From Azolla caroliniana (Eukaryota > Polypodiophyta): DNA of 64,000 bases. Positions 21,081-30,809 of the stretch are shown piece after piece. The first letter of the stretch is position 1. Every line of letters begins with the position of its first letter. A model generated the notes under the pieces. That model was given only the letters and a program-made list of their open reading frames with translations, was not told where the DNA came from and did no database searches. A program made the translations under genes and the position numbers. The stretch lies in the NCBI GenBank assembly GCA_043228905.1, contig JBHGNT010000017.1:18414001-18478000 (forward strand). Direction: 5' to 3'.

Positions 21081-21138
21081 TATATTGTTTCGTACAAATA
21101 TTCGATGTATTTACTTTTTGAAGGGCATTTTTTTTGAC

Positions 21139-21158
21139 AAACCGTCAATTTGACGGGC
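21139..21158. promoter_or_regulatory. hAT subterminal palindrome, right copy (candidate transposase binding site)
   Basis: AAACCGTCAATTTGACGGGC, matching the left copy at 6135-6155 apart from the spacer. It lies 40 bp inside the right TIR. Confidence 0.55.
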
Positions 21159-21197
21159 AAAATTTTTGGAATACCGTTCTCATGACAGGCAATGTTA

Positions 21198-21217
21198 GCC
21201 GTCAAAAGGCAACACTG
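21198..21217 (-). repeat. hAT right terminal inverted repeat
   Basis: Partner of 6060-6079, followed by the second TSD copy ATCATGAT at 21218-21225. Confidence 0.95.
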
Positions 21218-21225
21218 ATCATGAT

Positions 21226-21734
21226 GGTAGCACAAATTTCATTTAAAAATATTTTCAATGCACTTTCAATTGAAACATCGTGTTTGGGCTCCTCTATATA
21301 TACCTCTATAGTGCTATTACAAATCATAGCAAATGCCAAAATTTGATTTCTAAATAATGTTGACATCTTCATCTAAAAACTACATTGCATTATTGATAGG
21401 AAGTTCATGTTGGCATGAGATTAACCATGGTTCATGACATGCATTCCTCTTAGATACAAATTTGAATACACTAGGGATCACCATGCAAGCTCCCACTTTA
21501 CCAAAAAAGTTCTTTTGGCCAAATTGAAGTTATGGTATCACTTTAGTTTTTTTTCATGTCATTTATAGTATTTCAAAGGAAGATCCTCAACGATATCAAC
21601 ACCTTCTCTTTTATAAACTTTGTCTTATTATTAAATGTTATTGTCCAATGTAGAGAGAATGTATATTTCACCCACAAACTCTCTGACCATGGCGAGCATT
21701 TGGTCGGGGAGCTCACGGGCTCACGACTGCAAGT
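21226..21734. other. AT-rich flank of the hAT insertion, no gene seen
   Basis: Non-coding. Together with 5900-6051 it reconstitutes the pre-insertion locus. No domain or repeat recognised. Confidence 0.5.
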
Positions 21735-21845
21735 GGAGGCCTCGCACGGTAGTGGTGGAGTCGGAGGTCCAAAGAACATGTGAGCGTACGAACTCAAGAA
21801 GACCTTAGTGGGGTGAAGAGCCTCCTTTAGAACGATCCTCATTGG
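21735..21845 (+). repeat. Paralogous copy of the G2 insertion locus (empty site)
   Basis: About 110 bp similar to 22113-22176 joined to 28291-28335, that is, to both flanks of G2. It runs straight through GTACGAACTCAAGAAGA, where G2 interrupts the other copy after CGAAC. It therefore shows the site without the insertion. The parent repeat is unidentified. Confidence 0.75.
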
Positions 21846-21855
21846 CGCGGTCATA

Positions 21856-21978
21856 GGGGGGGGGGGGGGGGGGGTCCCTAATGGGATGCGAAACAATACC
21901 TCACAATGACGTCAACTCCCTCTTCATTGTCGAGAAGAGCCGGGTGCAATAGAGGAAGGAGGGAGAAGAGAACACACA

Positions 21979-22008
<30 letters not shown>
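21856..22008. repeat. G19 homopolymer and GA microsatellite
   Basis: Nineteen G at 21856-21874, and a GA run at about 21984-22008, between the empty-site copy and the G2 locus. The G tract could form a quadruplex or be an assembly error. Confidence 0.85.
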
Positions 22009-22009
<1 letters not shown>

Positions 22010-22176
22010 AGACTCCAGAAATGATTTGCTTAGGTTTTCTTTATAGAGAGAAACAATGCAATGTACATCCACGACATGGAGCCGACACACAACAGACAGT
22101 ACAACGGGTGACTATGGTGAGGCCTCACACGACAATGGTGGAGTTGGAGCTCCGGAGAGCGTGTGAGCGTACGAAC

Positions 22177-22594
22177 TATTATGTACACATAACGTTGGTG
22201 AGGGTAGGTCACCAATATTTACATTAGTGAAGGGTATGTTCACTAATGTTAAAAAGGGGACTAATGATTGGATAGAAGGAATGATAGGTGCATGCACTAT
22301 CATGATTTGGACAACCAATGAATGGAGAGCCGTTTAGAAAGGCACATCTATTCAAGGGGCCTAGGAAAAGGTATAAATATGAGGCTTAGCTACCCTCATA
22401 ATGACATTACGTCAGAAGGCTACTGTCTTAGATACCGGTGATGCGGGCTAGGCTTTCGTCTCGACGACCATGTTTATCTCTTCCAAGGTATTAGTCATCC
22501 TAATATCCGGTTGTATGGGACGTCAGTGGTAGGTTGGCTATGTCTAGATCATAGCTCGAGGGTGGTCGGGTGGAACGAGTTCTTCTATCCATTC
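22177..22594 (+). repeat. G2 left LTR, 3' end lost
   Basis: Matches 27804-28221 with scattered substitutions. Similarity stops at 22594, where inverted RT sequence begins. Confidence 0.85.
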
Positions 22595-24354
22595 CTTCTT
22601 CTTAACTAGTAGAACTGGCGCACCCCAAGGTGATTTACTATACCTAATGTGGCCCATACTCAATTATTCCTTAAGTTGTTTAGCGATCTCATCCTCTTCT
22701 AATCGATTGAGTCGGTAAGGTGCAATGCTCATAGGAGCAACACCAGGAATGAGTTCAATTTGATGGTCCACATTACTTTTTGGTGGTAAAGTAAGTGGCA
22801 ATTCGTTAGTAAACACATCTTGAAAATCGTCTAAAATAGAGTCGAGTAATCGTTGTTCATAATGTGGTAATTGTGTGGCGTCAATATTAAAATAATAAAA
22901 TTGAAGCGCAGGATCAATTACACACGAATAAATTAATGAACTTGAATACTCACTTAAAGATTTAGAAGACACAAGTGAACGAGAAGGAAGTTTGGAACAT
23001 TGAATAAAATGTTTACCATTATTAAGTTCAAATGTGATTTGAGTGATTAACCCAATCAATGGACAAAGAAGGGTATCCTAAAATGACATCTGTGGATTGT
23101 AGTTTCATAACATGAAAGTCAAGCTTCTCTAAATAGGTATCTATTTGAATTGGCAGTTGACAAACAATGCCACTGATGTATTGAACACTTCCATTTGCCA
23201 TGTAAACTTGATAGATATGATCACTTGCGTTTATGTGGAGTTCCATTTGCTGCACAAAGTGATCATTAAGAAAATTGTGAGAACTACCGGAATCAAACAA
23301 GAAATGTGCTTGTGTTCCATTGATATACCCGACTGCTCGGAGTAAATCATTAGGTCCAAGTAAATGTGAAGGAAAAGTGCATTCACATGAACTTAAGTGG
23401 TTGGTATGAACTTTAACAACATCAAAAGACTCACTTGTGTGACTCGTAGATTTGTCTTGAGGAGGGGTGTTCATTGACTTCCTCTCAAGACGACGACAGG
23501 TATCCTTTGTGTGGCCCCATTTCTTGCAATATGCACAGAAGAGGTTAGGTTTCTTGGAGTCGTGGTCAAGAGTGTCATTGGATTGCTTACGTTTCCCAAT
23601 GAACATGACATTCGGAGTTTTGGCGAACTCGGGTTTATTGTGGTCTTTCTCGGAAGTCCTATGGTACCAGAGTACAATGTTGATGGCTTCCTCAAAAGTT
23701 GTGGGGTCCTTGTCATGGACAATCCAATCATAATCCCCATTAGGAATACCATTCAAGAAGCAAGCAACAAACCATTTCTCACCCGTAAGTCCCGATTTTT
23801 GGATCTGGGTCCAAGCATGATGCACATAATCCTCGAGAGAGGTAAATGGCTTGCTCAACAACGTGAACAAGTGTTGCGCTTGTTCAGTTTGAGAAGGTGG
23901 TTGCAAAAACTATTTCTTAAAAACATCCACGAAAAACTTCCCAAGTTGTGGGTAAGTTCTTTGCGATTCTTAGGCCGCGCCACCAAGCAGCAACTCGGCC
24001 ACCTAACTCACGACCGATGTAACCAATTTTTATAGCATCGGGCTTGGGGTGGAGCTCAAAGTGAGACTCCCAACGACCAAGCCAAGTGCTAATGGCCTCC
24101 TCGGTTCTTTCTTTCTTATCTCCCTTGAATGGCATTACTACGAAAGAAGGTTCACCTTCTTTCTTGGACTCAATAGTCAATTCTTGGAATTTCTTTTCCA
24201 ATGCCATATTGGCCTGCCTCATTTCGGCCAATTGATTCAAGGTAGTAGTGAGCAATTGCTCAATGGTGATCTTAGCTTGTGTGCGAGATGCGGATTGGAG
24301 TTGACAGGTCTCGGTCGGAGAAATTGCTCCAACAACATTCAAAACTTGTTCCAT
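22595..24354 (-). pseudogene. G2 gag, protease and start of RT, inverted
   Basis: Read leftward. A gag frame from an ATG at about 24354 includes a Gln/Leu coiled region and a capsid-type segment (GRWESHFELHP, then VAAWWRGL). After a frameshift near 23910, the frame 23906-23028 carries the rest of gag, a CCHC knuckle (CAYCKKWGHTKDTC) and a protease with FLFDSGSSHNFL (DSG). Another shift leads to 23059-22664, with DFQDVFTNELP and the RT start. An in-frame stop follows, and coding continues to SPWGAPVLLVKKK, where it ends at the left LTR. These are precisely the parts missing from the plus-strand half of G2. Non-functional. Confidence 0.85.
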
Positions 24355-25349
24355 GATGCACGTTGTGGGTATGCAATATAAATAAGGAGGTTCAGAAAAT
24401 ACACAAGCAAAATGAATGCTTGAAATTTTGATTGTAAGAACTTTACCAAGAAAGCATCTCACGTCTTTACCCCTCTAGACATATGAGATGTGATTCAAGA
24501 TCCGATAACTATGGTAACACTATGGTGTTTCAAAAACCATGGGGGAAACATAGTTAAGATGTCTTTCTCAGATCTCTATCTTGAATAATCATGGCGGCTC
24601 CCCGAGGCTCAACCATGGTTCTACCATCAACGTAGTTTCCTAGTTAGCCTTATATTAGAATGCCAACCCAACATGTATTGATATGGTTGAGAAAGTGTAT
24701 TACGTGAAAAAACAAGTGCACTCGCAAGTAATATTCTAATCTTGCGAGTAACAAGCAAATGTTATGACAAAAACGATAAAATAAGGCACTACCCATAAGA
24801 ATCAAGCAGTGACGAAAACAAGGGCCAAAAAAACCCATGTGTTACATACTAAAAAAAAATTGTCACAAATAAATGGATGGTGCAAGGTATGCACATATAC
24901 ATCCCAATATGGTGGTTGTAATTTGCACAATTGTGACATAAGCCACAAATTGATACAAGTGGCGGTGGTGTTGTGTACAAAGATGTAGAACTCAAATTTA
25001 TGAGTAAAACATCAATAGGGGAACTCATGTGGTTTTACTCGAGTTCTAAGGCTCGATAATATGAGTTAAACCTAGATGAGTCGTTGGAAAAAATCGTTCA
25101 AAAAACGGCATGATGCCCACTCAATATTAAAAAATAGTCTACATGAATCATTACACCATTAAACGTACGTAAATAGTGTAGATGAACTTAAAATAAGGGC
25201 AAGAAAGAGAGTTAATTGTGGGTGGGTAAATGACAATTACTAGAAAATCATACAAAATTTAAACGAAAATTTGTGTAACTAGAAAGAAGATGGTAGAAAG
25301 AAGAAAGAAAAGAAAAGAAAACGTAATACCACTTCCATATGACCAAGAA
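24355..25349. other. G2 leader region, inverted, no gene
   Basis: AT-rich with many stops. By position it should be the untranslated leader between primer site and gag, in reverse. I could not find a TGG-type primer site or the missing 3' end of the left LTR here, so some sequence was lost at the right inversion breakpoint. Confidence 0.45.
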
Positions 25350-27964
25350 GAAAGCATCCGTTTGAATAAAATGACAATTAAAAATGCATATCCGTTACCT
25401 TGTGCTAATGATTTGATTGATTGTTTGCATGGGGCCCGATATTTTACGAAAATTGACTTACGGAGAGGTTATCATCAGATTCGCATTGTCGAGGATGATA
25501 TTCCTAAAACCGCTTTTTGTACGCGCTATGGCCATTATGAATTTTTAGTTATGCCTTTCGAGTTGACTAATGCTCCAACCACATTCCAACAAGCGATGAA
25601 TGACGTTTTCCGAGATCAACTCGGTGATTTTGTTGTCATCTTCTTGGATGATATTTTGATATATAGCCGTACCTTGCAAGATCATGTTCAACATGTTCAA
25701 TTTGTTTTGCAAAAGTTGCGTGACAAATCTTTCTATGCAAAATATTCAAAATGTGATTTTTTCCAAAAATCTATTGTGTACCTAGGTCATTTAATTACGG
25801 AAAATGGTGTTGAAATTGAACCTTCTTGTATTGAAAAGGTTAAACTTTGGCCCATTCCTCGTAATATTCGTGAGCTATGATCATTCTTAGGGTTTGTTGG
25901 ATTTTTACGAAAATCAATTCGTAACTATTCCAAATTGACTACGCCATTAACTGACCTTTTAAAAGGTCATCCACATAAGTCTGTCAAACCAATTGCATGG
26001 AATGAACAACTTGACAAATCATTTGAGACACTCAAAGAGCATGTGTCAGGCTCCCACTCTTCTATTACCGGACCCTTCTAAGCCTTTCTCAATCGAAACC
26101 GATGCTACTGATTATGCTATTGGTGCCGTTTGTTATCAAGGCGGTCACCCTATTGCTTTTGAAAGTAAGAAGCTTGATGCTGCTCAATCTCGGTATTCGG
26201 TTCAAGATAAAAAGTTGTTTGCGGTAATACATGCACTTAAAACATGGAGGCGTTATCTTTATGGAAATAAATTTGTGGTTACAATAGACCATCATCATTG
26301 AAGTATTTTTGTGACTAGTCAGATCTTGTTGGTCGTAAAGGACGTTGGGCTAACCTTATGCAAGATTTTGATTTTTCCGTACGATATCGCAAGGGTTCTA
26401 TGAACATTGTTCCGGATGCTCTTAGTCGCATTAAAGAAGTTAACATGCTTAGCTTCATGGAAATAAAATCTGATCTTTTAGATCACCTTCGAGGGAAATA
26501 CCTTGATGACAGGTATTTTTCAAAATACTGGACGAAAGCCGAATTTGGTTTAGATGCCGATACTAGCACCCTACCCTCGAAGGCGACCTTTCACATTACA
26601 AACGGTTTTCTCTACCATAGTGAAAAGGTCTGTGTTCCAGATTTACCAAACGTAAAATAGAAAATTCTTCATGAATGTCACGATGCACCATCTCCTGGTC
26701 ATCTTGGAATACAACGCACACTCGTTCTCATCTCGAGTATTTTTTTCTGGCCTAAGATGCGCTCTGACGTGCATAAATTCATAACTCAATGCTTCCAATG
26801 TCAGATTAATAAGTCGGAACGACTTAAAGCTACTGGTCTTTTACATCCCTTAGATATTCCCTTAGATGGATTTTATTGTTAGTTTACCTCATACACATAG
26901 GGGTCATGATGCCATTTGGGTTGTTGTTGACAAACTAACAAAATTGGCTAGATTTATTCCTACCAAAACCACGGTAACCGCTCAACAATTAGCTTATCAA
27001 TTGGTTGATGAGTTATTTCGTTTTTATGGATTACCGATGGATATTGTTAGTGATCGAGATTCCAAGTTTACTAGTGACTTTTGGACTCAAGTCTTTAAGA
27101 AACTAGAAACTACGTTGAACATGAGTTCTGTAGATCATCCTCAGTCTGATGGACAAACTTAACGAGTTAATCAAATTATTGAGGACATGCTTCGAGCTTA
27201 TGTAGCAAAAACCCCTTCTAAGTGGGACCAATACCTTCCTATCTTAGAATTTGCCTATAATAGCTCTAAACATACATCCACTGGATATAGTCCTTTTATG
27301 TTGATGTATGGTTTTCAACCACGTGCCCTAGTTGATATAGTCCTCGTGCATTTACTATTGGTCAAAAAGTTTTTTGCGTGTCCCTACTAACTTTGTGTCA
27401 TTGTCTACGGGTAAGTGCACTAAGTTAACCCCACGATATTGTGGCCCATTTGAAATCCTTAAGCGGGTTGGGTCATTTACTTATCACCTTGCCTTACCCC
27501 GTAACGTTGGTATTCATCCTATTTTTAATGTTAGTCGTCTAAAACCATTTTTAGGCTCTGGTGATAACACCATCCCAATCCAAGATCTTGTAACATTAGA
27601 GGATTTTTCTTACAAACCTCATGTTCCTGAACGAATTCTTGATTCTCGTACTAAACGTTTACGTTCTAAAGAGATTCGGCTATTCAAGATCAAATGGATG
27701 GATAAACCTATTGATGATGCCACATGGGAACGCGAGTATACTCTTAAGGCACAATTTCCTCACTTTATATTGCAAGAGTGCAATCTTTTGAAGTTGGGGA
27801 GTATGTTATGTACACATAACATTGGTGAGTGTAGGTCACCAATATTTACATTAGTGAAGGGTACGTTCACTAATGTTAAAAAGGGGACTAATGATTGGAT
27901 AGAAGGAATGATAGGTGCATGCACTATCATGATTTGGACAACCAATGAGTGGGGAGCCTTTTAG
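25350..27964 (+). pseudogene. G2 RT, RNase H, integrase and chromodomain
   Basis: The frame opens with RT at LNKMTIKNAYPLP, only about ten family-typical residues after the point where the inverted half stops. RT shows FLDDILIYS near 25650. A stop at about 25878 and a frameshift precede RNase H (25993-26301, ETDATDYAIGAV). A stop after DHHH leads to the RNase H end (PDALSRIK), the integrase zinc site (HECHDAPSPGHLG, CFQCQ) and the core (VDKLTKLARFIP, DRDSKFTSDFW, HPQSDGQT). The last part is a GPFEILKRVG segment and a chromodomain with PERILDSR and IKWMDKP. At least five stops or shifts make it dead. The final frame has no stop before the LTR and runs to 27964. Confidence 0.88.
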
Positions 27965-28285
27965 AAAGGCACATCTATTCAAGAGGCCTAGGAAAAGGTA
28001 TAAATATGAGGCTTAGCTACCCTCATAATGACATTACGTCGGAAGGCTGTTGTCTTAGACACCGGTGGTGCGGGCTAGGCTTTCGCCTCGACGGCCTCGA
28101 CGACCATGTTTATCTCTTCCAAGGTATTAGTCATCCTAATATCCGGCGGTATGGGATGTCGGTGGTAGGTTGGCTATGTCTAGATCATAGCTCGAGGGTG
28201 GTCGGGTGGAACGGGTTCTTCTATCCATTCTATTTTCCTTCTTTTACTTTAGTTTGGTCTATTGATTAGTAATAGACTCTTAACA
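27804..28285 (+). repeat. G2 right LTR
   Basis: 482 bp, TGTTATG to TTAACA, preceded by a purine-rich stretch (GAAGTTGGGGAGTA at 27790-27803) that serves as polypurine tract. GTATAAATA near 28000 is a TATA candidate. Confidence 0.88.
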
Positions 28286-28655
28286 CGAACTCAAGAAGAT
28301 CTCAATAGGGAGAAGAGCATCCTTTAGAACATGACTTGATCTTTGAAAAGACTTATGTGTGGAAGCTTGAAGATCTAACTGACTTCACCAGATGTTAACA
28401 GAAAATATACACAGGCTTAATGGAAGCTTCAAAACATACAGAGAGTACATGAGAGAGATAGAGAGAGCAGAACATCATAAACTCAATTTCAAAATATCAC
28501 TCTATACATACAATGTGTTCAGAGAACACTTTTATACAAGTCCTTAAAAGGATTGACAGAAGTACTGACATGGACTTCAATGCTCATACAAGCGACTGAC
28601 ACTAACTGCAAGAAATGTGCCTATTTACTAGGCTAGGACCGTAGCCCTCTAACCG

Positions 28656-29647
28656 TGTCATGGTGTGGCGTGTTCAGTGTGAGAAAGAGTGATGTTCCAC
28701 ACACATCTCATAAAGTCATGTGTAAATGAAAAATAATAATAATAGATAATTTATAGTAGGCTAGTGGTTAGGCCTAATAAGTATATATAGAGAGGTGTAG
28801 AGTTCAAGTCCCTCTTCTTTGGTGCAAACCAAGGAGTACTTTGTTCCCCTTCCTTTTTAGTTAAAAGCAAATAAAAAAAGCATGTAATGTTAATATAGGT
28901 GCCTCTGTCCTCTATAAGAGGGGAGGAATAGGGCTTATTATGGGGTTGCCCATTTTGTCTTCTAGGGGTGTACCCTAAGGTTTCATCTTCTCCTCTTCTT
29001 CTTGGGTTAGGGTTTGGTAGCCTCCCTTTCTCCTTATCCCTTTTTCCTTCGTCTTTTCCTTCTACGGTTAGGGTTTGAGGGCCTCTTCTTTCTTCTTTTC
29101 TTCTTTTCTCCTCAACATACTAGAGGAGTTAGGATTTTAGGGTTTGAGAGTTTCGTGTTTATTATACTTCTTAATCGAGATATTTTAGGGCTTGGATTCC
29201 TTATACATCAACTTCTTCGGCATCTCGGTGGTAGTCAACTCGGTGGCCCGTTGCGGAAGGGAGGTTGTAATGGCACGAGGGCTACTCCGAATCGAGGCAA
29301 CATAGCCATCGGAAGTAGTCAAGCTCAGAGCCCACTAGACTTGCCTTCGCTAGATTATTTTAGCCTTTGATTATTTTATAACCGATTATTGTAAAAACTA
29401 CCAAAATTGTGGTGTCAAGCTTAGCAATTCTAAAGAAAACAAAAACCCGTTTTGATTCATAGCCATTTTTTTTATTAATCATGAAATGGATTCTATGTAA
29501 AAAATAACCCACCGAAATTGTGGTATTAAATCTAACTTGTGTATAAATTGCCCATGTCTTTGTCTTGATCTCCCACTTCCTCACTACTTTTGTCTCCCCG
29601 GTCCAAGGTCCCGTTCGAACAACACACGCATGCGAAACTTTGTGACA
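28656..29647 (+). mobile_element. W-family LTR, copy W1 (solo)
   Basis: Begins TGTCATGGTGTGGC and ends TTTGTGACA. The end matches copy W2 (CGCGACA) and a shared GGTCCAAGG motif precedes it. It splits the C2b LTR. Flanks ACCG and ACGG are consistent with a 4 bp TSD with one mismatch. No internal retroelement genes, so probably a solo LTR. Confidence 0.6.
28751..28815 (+). repeat. tRNA-like (SINE-type) module in W1
   Basis: TAGGCTAGTGGTTAGGC (28757-28773) resembles a Pol III A box and AGTTCAAGTCCC (28801-28812) a B box, at tRNA-like spacing. The arms do not fold into a good cloverleaf, so it is a decayed tRNA or SINE head, not a functional tRNA. Confidence 0.5.
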
Positions 29648-29800
29648 ACGGCATACCAGTTACAATATGATCCGACTCTTAGATTAAGCTCTTGGTTCCG
29701 GATACCGATCTGGACATCGATCCGGTTGTCTGTTCTGGACTCCAATCTAGCTCCGGCTTATTCAACCGATCCGGATCTGGTTGAGCTTGTTCGCTCAACA

Positions 29801-30808
29801 CTCCCCCTCAACCTCAACTTGAGGTCAGATCATGGTGTCAATGTCTGCCGGTCCTTTTCTCTAGCTTCTCCTAGCGTCTTCCCGCCTTGCTTGCACTCCT
29901 CGACCCGTCAGGTCCTAATTTCCACGAGCCATCCGGTTCCACGCACCTCGAGCTTCTTCATCGGCTTGTCTGCTCAAAAGGCCCATCTTTGCTCCTTTGC
30001 TGCTTTGACTTTGGTGCTTCTCGACCCATCGGTTCCTCCGTGTCGGTGTCGTTTTCTGCTGCCTTCTAGTCCGTTTGGCCATCTATTGATCTGGCTCCTC
30101 CGAATCAAACACCTCTCTGAATCGGGTGCCTCCGATTCATTCCAGCTCTTGTCAGAATTGACTGTCTCCAATTCGTCCTCAATCTTTAGGCCTTTCACAA
30201 CATTGGTCTATGTCTGAGTCTTGGCCTTCTTCTTCTGGTTGGCTATGTCCTTCTTGACTCTGCCGCCGTCGCCACTTGTTCCGACTTGTTCGGATGTACC
30301 AACTTCTTCAGTCGACTCAGCTCCCTTTTTCTTCTTGTCTCCCCCTGTCTCCCTGGTTTCCGTTCTGGTTCTCCCCCTCAAGTGCGGCATGTCGAGATGT
30401 TGTAAGCCAAACATCTCTGAAAAATGCTACAACTTGTATGTTCCAAGTTCCTTGGTGAAGATGTCGGCAACCTACCGATCCGTCCAAACATACCGAACTT
30501 TGAATTCACCACTGAGGACTCGCTCGTGCACAAAGTGATAATGCACTTCTATGTGCTTCGTCAAGCATGGAACACAATATTTTTGGTGAGCTGCATGGTG
30601 CTCATGTTGTCGCAGTAGATTGGGATCGCAGTCGGTACTTTGATCCGGAGGTCTTGCAACAGTCGTCGAACCTAGATGGCTTCATAGGTGGCAACGGTAG
30701 TGCCTCGATACTCAGCCTCAGTGCTCAATAGGGCCACTGTTCTTTGCTTCTTGATGCTCCACGCAACAACCGCACAACCAAGAGAGAACATAAATACGGA
30801 TGTTGGTC
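29801..30808 (-). pseudogene. C2b Copia RNase H C-terminus and spacer
   Basis: From 30808 leftward the minus strand encodes Copia RNase H: FSLGCAVVAWS, the LSTEAEYRG-like region, then KHIEVHYHFVHERV, VADIFTKELG and LQHLDMPHLRGR near 30390. It is broken by several stops and a frameshift. 29801-30380 is a non-coding spacer rich in TCC/TTC, similar to 51598-52120 of C2. Confidence 0.75.
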
Positions 30809-30809
30809 A

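Larger units (their letters stand above)
6060..21217 (+). mobile_element. hAT-superfamily DNA transposon, gene-carrying, with nested Ty3 element
   Basis: The ends are a perfect 20 bp inverted repeat beginning CAGTGTTGCC. They are flanked by a perfect 8 bp direct repeat ATCATGAT (6052-6059 and 21218-21225). An 8 bp TSD and a CAGTG-type end are hallmarks of hAT elements. Inside are an open hAT transposase gene (18840-21080, plus strand), a piece of a host gene (7316-7992, minus strand) and a later 10,008 bp Ty3 insertion. Without that insertion the transposon is about 5.15 kb. Intact ends, exact TSD and an open transposase suggest recent activity. Whether the Ty3 insertion abolished mobility is unknown. 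Confidence 0.93.
22177..28285 (+). mobile_element. Ty3/Gypsy chromovirus G2, internally inverted and decayed
   Basis: The outer ends are LTRs in direct orientation: left 22177-22594 (3' end missing), right 27804-28285. They are flanked by an exact TSD CGAAC (22172-22176, 28286-28290). The first LTR bases are TATTATG on the left and TGTTATG on the right. LTRs differ at many sites and by a small indel, so it is much older than G1. The 5' half of the polyprotein lies on the minus strand (22595-24354) and the 3' half on the plus strand (25350-27803). A chromodomain places it with the chromoviruses. Confidence 0.9.
28356..30808 (-). mobile_element. Copia remnant C2b (3' LTR plus RNase H end)
   Basis: Related to C2 at 51189-56936. 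The 3' LTR (28356-28655 plus 29648-29800 around a nested LTR) is followed on its right by CTCCCCCTCAA, a polypurine tract on the minus strand. A spacer similar to that of C2 comes next, then the RNase H end. It is truncated at about 30808, where a tandem repeat starts, so no second TSD exists. Confidence 0.75.

Noticed and set aside
24355-25349. Search for a primer-binding site and the lost LTR end of G2.
   Set aside because: No TGG-type site or LTR-end match could be seen in either orientation, so none was annotated.
29537-30217. 226-codon plus-strand frame.
   Set aside because: It starts in the W1 LTR, crosses the C2b LTR and runs into the spacer; no domain, Ser/Pro composition from TCC-rich DNA.
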